This document shows, one piece after another, positions 27,834 to 33,947 of a stretch of DNA of 64,000 bases. The translations under genes were made by a program, and so were the position numbers. The DNA is from Streptomyces sp. BA2 (GTDB lineage: Bacteria; Actinomycetota; Actinomycetes; Streptomycetales; Streptomycetaceae): the NCBI RefSeq assembly GCF_009769735.1, contig NZ_WSRO01000002.1, positions 8,295,001-8,359,000 on the forward strand. Direction: 5' to 3'. The notes beneath the pieces are model-generated. The model worked only from the letters and a program-made list of their open reading frames with translations. It was not told the origin of the DNA and searched no databases. Numbering within the stretch: the stretch's first letter is position 1; the number at the start of each line of letters is the position of its first letter.

Positions 27834-27863
27834 GACCGGCGCGTCCCCCCTTCCGCGCCGGTC
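27834..27863. terminator. Bidirectional hairpin between convergent surface-protein genes
   Basis: GACCGGCGCG and CGCGCCGGTC form a perfect 10-bp stem with a pyrimidine loop, placed between two converging stop codons. There is no U-tract, as usual in Streptomyces. Confidence 0.7.
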
Positions 27864-27881
27864 GGGCGGCGGTTCGTGGGG

Positions 27882-28451
27882 TCAGGAGTTGCCGTCCCCG
27901 CTGCGGCGGCGCGTCCAGTAGTACGCGGTGCCGAGGGTGCCCACGATCAGGGCGCCGCCGAGGGCGATCTCGTGCAGATCGAGCCCGCCGAGGCTGCCGC
28001 CGACGCCGGCCTTGACTCCGTGGCGGACCGGGGCGGTGGGGTGATGCGTGGGCTGATGCGTGGGCTGATGCGTGGGCTGATGGGTGGGGCGGCCCGTGGC
28101 GATGGTGAGGTCCGTGGTCCCCGTCTCGCCCTTGCAGTCGAAGGTCACCTCGTACATCGCGCCCGGTTTGGCGTCCTGGAAGACCATCGCGGAGACGGAA
28201 TTCTGCCCTTTGGGGATGTGGGCGTCGTCGAAGACACCGGAGGTGACCTTGGCGTCGCCTTCACAGCCGTCCACGCTGAGCATGACCTGGCCGCCGGCGG
28301 CGATCGTGGACGGGGTGACGCGGAAGCCGAACGAGGTGATGTTGTTGTTCGTGTCGGTCTCGTCCGCGACGGCCGTCGAAGCGGTGGTGGCGGTGAGGGT
28401 CAGGGTGGTGGCGGCGAGAAGAGCGGCCGAGGCGACGCGTATCGCACGCAT
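27882..28451 (-). CDS. Secreted, C-terminally anchored surface protein with PTHQ repeats
   Basis: 189 residues from the ATG at 28451 with CGGAGGAA upstream. A signal peptide ends at 'STAVADE'. The beta-rich domain opens 'FGFRVTPSTIAAGGQVMLSVDGC' in pieces similar to the neighbouring protein ('PSVIPRGGQLTVTVDGTAC'), with a second Cys in 'VTFDCKG'. It is followed by four PTHQ/PTHH repeats, a Gly-rich stretch (GVGGSLGGLD), a membrane helix and an RRR tail. It looks like a diverged paralogue of the 27237 gene with a longer stalk, and is a second candidate client of the adjacent sortase. Function unknown. Confidence 0.75.
   Translation of the reverse strand: MRAIRVASAALLAATTLTLTATTASTAVADETDTNNNITSFGFRVTPSTIAAGGQVMLSVDGCEGDAKVTSGVFDDAHIPKGQNSVSAMVFQDAKPGAMYEVTFDCKGETGTTDLTIATGRPTHQPTHQPTHQPTHHPTAPVRHGVKAGVGGSLGGLDLHEIALGGALIVGTLGTAYYWTRRRSGDGNS
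28040..28089. repeat. 12-bp tandem repeat coding for the PTHQ stalk
   Basis: TGATGCGTGGGC is repeated four times in frame. On the minus strand it encodes Pro-Thr-His-Gln. In-frame expansion or contraction would change stalk length. Confidence 0.85.
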
Positions 28452-28966
28452 GATGATTCCTCCGGGTACCCGAGGAGCAGCCGCGGACCTTCTTCCGCTT
28501 TCACCTGATATGCACCTCGATGCCGGAAACGCTAAGCAGACAGCAGCGCCCCCGCGATCGCAGCCGCGCGAACGGGGCAACGGTGTGGGCCGGACAGGGG
28601 AACGGGGCGGGGTGTCGTGGGGGTGGTGAGGGGCGGACGGGGGTGGGGCGTGTAGAGGGGCTGGGGGGCGGGCGGGCCGGGTGGACTGGGCGGGCCGGGC
28701 CGACGGCTGATGGGCCTTGCGGTCGCCTGCCGGGTCGTTCCGGAGTGCTCACAGGTGTCGTCCGGTACGCAGCCGCCGTCGGTGCCGGGGCGGGGTGACT
28801 GCCTTGCGGATGCCCTCTCCGCCCCTGGCCGAAGGCCGCGCAGTGAGCAGCCCTATGGCCTCGGGGGTCTCCTCAATCACGCCCAGGGGCGTGCCCAACT
28901 CGCCTTCCCGGAAGACAAATCCGGCCCCGCTGCAGCTGCCCCTGCGGGCCCGCGTCCGCAGGTGGC
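28452..28966. other. Intergenic stretch with no confident gene
   Basis: Upstream of the PTHQ protein gene. It holds that gene's promoter, a strongly G-rich tract (28606-28706), and 28710-28966 where a minus-strand open frame reads 'GFVFREGELGTPLGVIEET' without a credible start or known family. That frame may be the tail of a decayed gene. Confidence 0.5.
28606..28706 (+). repeat. G-run tract with G-quadruplex potential
   Basis: The plus strand has more than ten runs of three to six G separated by short spacers, with few C, a strand asymmetry unlike the neighbouring GC-balanced DNA. It could fold into G-quadruplexes or, on the other strand, a polypyrimidine tract. Confidence 0.6.
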
Positions 28967-29185
28967 TCAGGAACCCTTCGCCCACACATGTGCCCCGCCG
29001 CCCCGCCACTCCACGAGGTGGGGGTCGTCGAGGGCCATGTCCGCGTCGCCGAGACCCGCGCGGCGCAGGAACTCCACCAGGTCGCGGTCGTCCCGCGCGA
29101 CGCCGACGGCCTGCCCGCGCACGGTGACCCGCCGTCCGCCGTCGGGAGCGGGCGGGTGGACGATGATGGGTGTCTGCCAGGTCAT
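28967..29185 (-). CDS. Small conserved-type hypothetical protein (72 aa)
   Basis: 72 residues beginning MTWQTPIIVHPP. 'GGRRVTVRGQAVGVARDDRDLV' followed by 'EFLRRAGLGDADMALDDPHLVEW' suggests a compact alpha/beta fold with no signal peptide or membrane segment. I recall similar short proteins in other Streptomyces but cannot name a family or function. The ATG at 29185 has only a weak CTGGTGG site. Confidence 0.6.
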   Translation of the reverse strand: MTWQTPIIVHPPAPDGGRRVTVRGQAVGVARDDRDLVEFLRRAGLGDADMALDDPHLVEWRGGGAHVWAKGS

Positions 29186-29239
29186 GCCACCAGAGTGCGC
29201 CGCGCGGAGCCGCCGCGCAGCATGGTTTACGGACCAGTG

Positions 29240-29475
29240 TGCGAAGCCGGGGGCGCGGAGCCGGGGGCAGCAGCCACGCCCCCGTACGCAAGAGCACGAA
29301 CTCGGCGGTCCGGCGGGCGATCTCGGTGACGATGAACGGTAGGGCGAGCACCGCCGCGGAATCTCCGCCCGCACGAACTTGGCCGGGACGGATCCCGCTC
29401 GCCGACCAGCACCACCACGACGTCCAGGTCGGAGAGCGGGGTGCGCGAGCCGCGGGTCAGGCGGCCGGTCCCGTG
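29240..29475 (-). pseudogene. Remnant of a nucleotidyltransferase-type gene
   Basis: On the minus strand 'GRLTRGSRTPLSDLDVVVVL' (from about 29467) is the GS-x-SDLD signature of the MNT/Pol-beta-like nucleotidyltransferase superfamily. The frame then loses family resemblance after 'VGERDP'; a different frame downstream reads 'LPFIVTEIARRTAEFVLL'. There is no start codon or full domain, so this looks like a frameshifted, truncated relic lying under the promoter of the HAD gene. Confidence 0.45.
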
Positions 29476-29486
29476 TCGTGGGCCCA

Positions 29487-29492
29487 TAGGCT
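29487..29492 (+). promoter_or_regulatory. Leaderless-type -10 hexamer of the HAD gene
   Basis: TAGGCT sits 7 nt before the ATG at 29500 and no ribosome site is present. Confidence 0.55.
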
Positions 29493-29499
29493 GGGCTTG

Positions 29500-30141
29500 A
29501 TGATTGAGACCGTCGTGTTCGACGTGGGGGAGACCCTCACCAAAGATGACCGCTACTGGGCGTCCTGGGCCGATTGGCTCGGTGTGCCCCGCCACACTGT
29601 CTCCGCGCTCGTGGGAGGTGTCGTCACGCGGGGCCGCGACAACGCCGAAGCGCTGCGGCTGCTGAGCCCGGACATAGACGTCGCCGCCGCCTATCACGCC
29701 CGCGAGGCCGCGGGGCGCGGTGAGTACCTGGCCGAGACCGACCTCTACCCCGATGTGCGCCCCGCTCTCGGCGGGCTGCGCAAGCAGGGGCTGCGCGTCG
29801 TCATCGCGGGGAACCAGACGTCGCGCGTGGGCGAGTTGCTGCGTGACCTGGATCTGCCCGCCGACCTCGTCGTCACCTCGGGGGAGTGGGGCGTGGCGAA
29901 GCCGGATCCGTCGTTCTTCGCCAGGGTGATCGAGGTGGCCCAGGCCGCGCCGGAGCAGACGCTGTACGTCGGTGACCACCCCGCGAACGACATCTACCCG
30001 GCGAAAGCTGCCGGGTTGAGGGCCGCGCACATCCGGCGCGGGCCCTGGGGGTACTGGTGGGCCGACGACCCGACCCTCGTCGACGCCGCGGACTGGCGGA
30101 TCGCCTCCCTCACCCAGGTCGCGTCGATCACCGCTGAGTGA
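29500..30141 (+). CDS. HAD-superfamily hydrolase
   Basis: 213 residues. Motif I is VFDVGET (nucleophile Asp, with Gly-Glu in place of the second Asp, as in several HAD subgroups), motif II lies in 'VVIAGNQT', the Lys is in 'GVAKPDP', and motif IV is 'YVGDHPANDI'. The cap is a four-helix C1 insert (residues 20-85). It is likely a small-molecule phosphatase; the substrate is not predictable. The ATG at 29500 is supported by a TAGGCT hexamer in leaderless position. A strong hairpin follows the stop. Confidence 0.85.
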   Translation: MIETVVFDVGETLTKDDRYWASWADWLGVPRHTVSALVGGVVTRGRDNAEALRLLSPDIDVAAAYHAREAAGRGEYLAETDLYPDVRPALGGLRKQGLRVVIAGNQTSRVGELLRDLDLPADLVVTSGEWGVAKPDPSFFARVIEVAQAAPEQTLYVGDHPANDIYPAKAAGLRAAHIRRGPWGYWWADDPTLVDAADWRIASLTQVASITAE

Positions 30142-30169
30142 GAGCGAGAGTGAGAGTGAGGGGCAGAGT

Positions 30170-30204
30170 TGCGGCCCCGCCCTGCACTTGAGGGTGGGGC
30201 CGCA
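30170..30204. terminator. Bidirectional terminator hairpin
   Basis: TGCGGCCCCGCCCT pairs with AGGGTGGGGCCGCA with a single G-T mismatch and a 6-nt loop, between converging genes. Confidence 0.8.
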
Positions 30205-30210
30205 CTTCCT

Positions 30211-30975
30211 TCATCTGCCCAGGTTGTCGAACAGCGCGCGGAACGGCTCCGGGGTCGCCGCGATGCCCCGGCTGTAGGGGGCGTCGAAGTCCCAGATGAG
30301 GAAGAGCAGGAAGGCGATCAAGGCCGAGAAGAGACCCGCGAGGATGAGTTCGCGTGGAGTGCGGCGGATCTGCAGCGCGAAGATCATGCCGACGGTGACG
30401 AGACCGCCCGTGATCAGACCGAACCAGACCACACCAGGCATGGTGGCCCCGGCGCTGTCGCCACGGGAGCTGCGCGCGTCGGCCGCGGCCGCTACCGCGT
30501 CGACGAGCGGCTGGTACGCCTGGGCCTCGAAGTCGGACTTGGGCTCGTAGTCGGTGACTTCGTGGCGTACGCGGGAGAGGAGTTGGGAGCCGCGGTCGGT
30601 GAGTTCGCCGCGGTCGGCCATGACGTCCCACTCGGTGGTGACGACATGGCTGACGTACGCGTGCACGTCCGTACGGATGCGTTCGCGGACGTCAGCGGGG
30701 TAGACCCGCGCACGCTCGGACACCTCGTGCAACGCCTGGGCCTCGCTGTGCACATGGTCCTGGGCGACGCTGCGGGCCTCCCAGACGCCGGCGATGGCCA
30801 GACCGAGGACGATGGCGTACACCACGCCGATCATCATCGTCATGTACTCGATGACGTCCGGAGTCTCCGAAGCGTCGTAATCCGGGCTCGTCCTGCGGTG
30901 CCGCAGGAAGGTGACGAGGAGGACGACGCCGCACGCGGCCGCCATCGCGAGGGTGAGAACAAGCCATTCCGACAT
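30211..30975 (-). CDS. DUF4239 membrane protein
   Basis: 254 residues with membrane segments at about 3-25, 42-65, 180-203 and 212-232. Between the second and third lies a soluble helical region of about 110 residues. The motifs 'MTMMIGVVYAIVLGLAI' and 'SEAQALHEVSERARVYP' are typical of DUF4239 proteins (bestrophin-like topology), whose function is not established. A GGAGGTCCC site lies just before the ATG. The proline-rich gene starts upstream on the same strand and ends 16 bp before it, so the two may be co-transcribed. Confidence 0.85.
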   Translation of the reverse strand: MSEWLVLTLAMAAACGVVLLVTFLRHRRTSPDYDASETPDVIEYMTMMIGVVYAIVLGLAIAGVWEARSVAQDHVHSEAQALHEVSERARVYPADVRERIRTDVHAYVSHVVTTEWDVMADRGELTDRGSQLLSRVRHEVTDYEPKSDFEAQAYQPLVDAVAAAADARSSRGDSAGATMPGVVWFGLITGGLVTVGMIFALQIRRTPRELILAGLFSALIAFLLFLIWDFDAPYSRGIAATPEPFRALFDNLGR

Positions 30976-30990
30976 GGGACCTCCGACGGT

Positions 30991-31596
30991 TCAGCGCGGC
31001 CGCAGCGCGGCGACGGCGAGCACCGCGGGCGCGGTGACGAGCAGGGTGAGCGAGACCAGGGACGGGCCGCCGCGGGGCGGCGTCTTGCGCGGCGTGATGC
31101 GGTACGAGGGGTAACTCACCGGCGACGGCGTGACCTTGGCGGGGGCAGTGGGGGTCGGCTTCGGCTTCGGGCTCGGACGCGGCGGTGGCGGCGGCGCGGG
31201 CTCAGGAGGGGCCGGGCGCGCGGGCGGTGGCGGTGGCGGGGGAGGAGGAGGCTCCGGCGCCGGTGGCTCAGGGCGGGGCGGTGGAGCCGGAGCGGGCGGT
31301 GGAGGTGGTGGAGGCGGTGGAGGTGGAGGCTTCGGAGGGCGCGTGGGGCCCGCACTGCAGACCACTCCGTCGCCCGAGACAGCCACCGCGTCACCGCCGG
31401 GCCCGTCACCGATCGAGGCATAGGCGCAGTTGTCGGCGGGCGCGGCAGCGGGCGCGGCGGCGGAGGCGGTTGCCGGTGCCGCCGCGGCCGTCGGCGCACC
31501 GAGCAGCCAGGCCAGCACCAGAAGCGCCAGTAAGCGTGTGACCAGGCCGGACGAGGCCCTAGTGGATCCATGCACGACAGGGATCATGGGCAGCAT
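30991..31596 (-). CDS. Secreted proline-rich protein with C-terminal membrane helix, TTA codon
   Basis: About 201 residues from the ATG at 31596 (AGGG upstream). A signal peptide ends near 'APTAAAA'. A short Cys-containing segment ('DNCAYASIGDG...GVVCSAG') is followed by some 100 residues dominated by proline, including runs of 12 and 10, then a hydrophobic C-terminal helix and RPR end. A wall-spanning stalk is likely; no family is recognised. Leu22 in the signal peptide is a TTA codon (31533-31531), so expression should be bldA-dependent. It precedes the DUF4239 gene and is divergent from the SCO0930-type lipoprotein gene. Confidence 0.65.
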   Translation of the reverse strand: MLPMIPVVHGSTRASSGLVTRLLALLVLAWLLGAPTAAAAPATASAAAPAAAPADNCAYASIGDGPGGDAVAVSGDGVVCSAGPTRPPKPPPPPPPPPPPPAPAPPPRPEPPAPEPPPPPPPPPPARPAPPEPAPPPPPRPSPKPKPTPTAPAKVTPSPVSYPSYRITPRKTPPRGGPSLVSLTLLVTAPAVLAVAALRPR

Positions 31597-31777
31597 GTCG
31601 CCCTGCCACGCCGATGCGGGCCTCCTGTGACCCGAAGGGAGGAGACGCCGGGCGCCAGCTTGACGAACAAAAGAATCTTGAAGGCCGGTTGAACGCACCA
31701 GCCGTTCCCACCCGTACCTAGGGCCATGCGTGTCGCACTCAGCGGCTCGACACCCCAAGCAACAGCGGGAGTTACAC

Positions 31778-32797
31778 ATGCTGCACCCATCAGGGGGTTC
31801 CCCCCGGGCCTGGCGGAGCGCCTCGCTCGTAGCGACAGCTGCGGCCATGCTGGCGCTGACGACGGCGTGCGGTCAGGACAAGGGGGACCAGTCGCCGAAC
31901 GGACAGAACGTCGGCAACCAGGCCCCGGCCAAGTCGGACGGATACGGGGCAGGGAGCGACGGATACGGCGCCGGCGCGGGCGACGCGAAGGAGGGGGCGG
32001 GGAAGGCGAAAGCCGCCGGTCAGCTCGCTGTCTGGGACAGCAAGAAGCTCGGCGAGGTGGTCACCGACAGCGAGGGCTTCACGCTCTATCGCTTCGACAA
32101 GGACACCGCCCAGCCCCCCAAGTCGAACTGTGACGGCGCCTGCGCCACGACCTGGCCCGTCGTGTCACCCGACGGCGCGGCCGCCGCACCCGGCGTCGAC
32201 AAGTCCCTGCTCGGCGAGGTGACCCGCTCCGACGGCAGCAAGCAGCTGACCATCGACGGCTGGCCGATGTACCGGTACGCCAAGGACACCAAGGCCGGCG
32301 ACGCCAAGGGCCAGGGCGTGGGCGGCACTTGGTACGCGGCCGCCCCCGACGGCAAGAAGGCCGCGCCCGGCGCCGAAGAGGCCGAGCCCCCCGCCGAAGA
32401 GGCCGAACCTCCCGCCGAGACGGCTCCCGTCGACCCGGCAGGGCTCTCCACCCGCAAGGACCCCAAGCTCGGGGAGATCGTCGTCGACAAGAACGGCATG
32501 ACCGTCTACCGCTTCACGAAGGACTCCGCCTGGCCCATGAAGTCCGCCTGCACCGGCGCCTGTCTGGAGAAGTGGCCGGTGGTTCCGCCCGTCGACAAGA
32601 ACGACACCAAGGGAATCCTCAAGAAGGGGTTCGTCGTCTTCGACCGCCCCGACGGACAGCGCCAGCAGACGATCGACTGCTGGCCGATGTACACCTTCGC
32701 CGGTGACAAGAAGCCCGGCGACACCAACGGGCAGGGCGTGGGCGGCACTTGGTACGCCGCCGGCCCTGACGGAAAGCCTGTCGGCGCCCCGAAGTAG
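31778..32797 (+). CDS. SCO0930-family lipoprotein with two secreted-repeat domains
   Basis: 339 residues from the ATG at 31778 with GGGAG upstream. The lipobox is LTTAC. Two PF03640-like repeats follow (about 95-210 and 240-335), each with 'LGE(V/I)V.D..G.T.YRF.KD', a 'C.GAC...WPVV' cysteine pair and 'GWPMYRYAKD' or 'CWPMYTFAGD', ending 'GQGVGGTWYAA'. The domains are joined by an AEEAEPPAE linker. The family is extracytoplasmic and of unknown function. The S. coelicolor namesake lies close to rmdA, as here. A 15-bp repeat array begins at its stop codon. Confidence 0.85.
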   Translation: MLHPSGGSPRAWRSASLVATAAAMLALTTACGQDKGDQSPNGQNVGNQAPAKSDGYGAGSDGYGAGAGDAKEGAGKAKAAGQLAVWDSKKLGEVVTDSEGFTLYRFDKDTAQPPKSNCDGACATTWPVVSPDGAAAAPGVDKSLLGEVTRSDGSKQLTIDGWPMYRYAKDTKAGDAKGQGVGGTWYAAAPDGKKAAPGAEEAEPPAEEAEPPAETAPVDPAGLSTRKDPKLGEIVVDKNGMTVYRFTKDSAWPMKSACTGACLEKWPVVPPVDKNDTKGILKKGFVVFDRPDGQRQQTIDCWPMYTFAGDKKPGDTNGQGVGGTWYAAGPDGKPVGAPK

Positions 32798-32870
32798 ACG
32801 TACAGGAAGCAGACGTACAGGAAGCAGACGTACGGGAAATAGACGTACAGGAAATAGAGGTACAGAAGCA
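32796..32870. repeat. 15-bp tandem repeat array directly after the lipoprotein stop
   Basis: AGACGTACAGGAAGC is repeated five times with decay, starting inside the TAG stop codon of the lipoprotein gene. In the lipoprotein frame it would read QTYRK repeats interrupted by further TAG codons. No gene lies within it. Confidence 0.85.
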
Positions 32871-32947
32871 GCCGGCGCCGAAGGGCAAGTGCGAAGAAGA
32901 ACTCAGCCAAGAAGGGGGGCCAGCCAGAAGTACCTCGCGTACGGTCT

Positions 32948-32992
32948 ACCGGTCCGTTCCTTTCCCCCCTCCCGGGGAAGGAACGGACCGGT
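32948..32992 (+). terminator. Long rho-independent-type hairpin
   Basis: The arms ACCGGTCCGTTCCTTTCCCC and GGGGAAGGAACGGACCGGT pair almost perfectly over about 19 bp with a tight loop, followed by TTCTTT. It ends the lipoprotein transcript before the methyltransferase promoter region. Confidence 0.8.
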
Positions 32993-33134
32993 TCTTTGGG
33001 TTGAAATTCGGCACTTGCCACAGGCAGTGACCGAGAACGGACGGCCAATTTCCGTTTTGACTCGCTCCCTTGGCGGACGATCAGTAGCCTCACCCTCGAA
33101 CACCGGCTCGTCTCGCCTACGTCTTGGAGTCCTG

Positions 33135-33947
33135 ATGGAGCGTCCCGCCTGGGCCCCGCAGGGCATCGACATCACGATGCCCAGCGTGTCCCGCATCTAC
33201 GACTACTACCTGGGCGGTTCGCACAACTTCGAGGTCGACCGGGACGCAGCCCGCCGGGCCATGGAGTTCATGCCGGGGCTGCCCAAGATCATGCAGGCGA
33301 ATCGTGCCTTCATGCGCCGGGCGGTGCGCTTCGCCGTCGACGAGGGCATCACCCAGTTCCTCGACATCGGTTCGGGCATCCCCACCTTCGGCAACGTCCA
33401 CGAGGTCGCGCGGCGTGCGGATCCCGAGAGCCGCGTGGTGTACGTCGACCACGACGCCGTGGCCGTCGCGCACAGCCGGGCCGTGCTCGACGGTGACGAG
33501 AAGACGGCCGTCGTCGCCGCGGATCTGCGCAAACCCCAGGAGATCCTGGGCAGTTCGGAGGTCGAGGCGCTGCTCGACCTGGACCGCCCGGTGGCCCTTC
33601 TTCTCGTCGCCGTCCTGCATTTCGTAGAGGACGCGTACGATCCCTGTACAGCGGTCGCCGAACTGCGGGACGCACTCGCGCCCGGCAGCGTGATCGCCCT
33701 CACGCACGCCTCGTACGAAGGGATGCCGATCCCCGCCGAGCAGGCCGGTCAGGCCGTCGGCGTCTACAAGGACATACGCAATCCACTGATCATGCGCTCG
33801 CGCGAAGAGATCGCGCGGTTCTTCGAGGGATACGACATGGTGGAACCCGGCCTCGTGCCGATGCCGCGCTGGCGGCCCGACACCGCGCCCGAGGAGGAGG
33901 ACCCCTATGCCTTCTCCGGGTTCGCCGGCGTGGGGCGCAGGGCATGA
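33135..33947 (+). CDS. DUF574 SAM-dependent methyltransferase
   Basis: 270 residues of the SAM_MT PF04672 type. It has 'PSVSRIYDYYLGGSHNFEVDRD' at the N-terminus, the SAM-binding 'QFLDIGSGIPTFGNVHEVA' (about 75-95), 'VVYVDHDAVAVAHSRA' and 'RPVALLLVAVLHFV'. Substrates of this actinobacterial family are unknown. GGAGT lies before the ATG. The stop overlaps the start of rmdA (ATGA), so the methyltransferase and the c-di-GMP enzyme are translationally coupled, which suggests a joint role in signalling or development (inference). A paralogue lies at 53606-54403. Confidence 0.9.
   Translation: MERPAWAPQGIDITMPSVSRIYDYYLGGSHNFEVDRDAARRAMEFMPGLPKIMQANRAFMRRAVRFAVDEGITQFLDIGSGIPTFGNVHEVARRADPESRVVYVDHDAVAVAHSRAVLDGDEKTAVVAADLRKPQEILGSSEVEALLDLDRPVALLLVAVLHFVEDAYDPCTAVAELRDALAPGSVIALTHASYEGMPIPAEQAGQAVGVYKDIRNPLIMRSREEIARFFEGYDMVEPGLVPMPRWRPDTAPEEEDPYAFSGFAGVGRRA

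Noticed and set aside
28710..29342. Plus-strand frame of about 210 codons
   Set aside because: Low-complexity composition, overlaps the better 72-residue minus-strand gene, no start signal.
32796..32870. Possible CRISPR-like array
   Set aside because: Units are directly contiguous with no unique spacers and no cas genes nearby.
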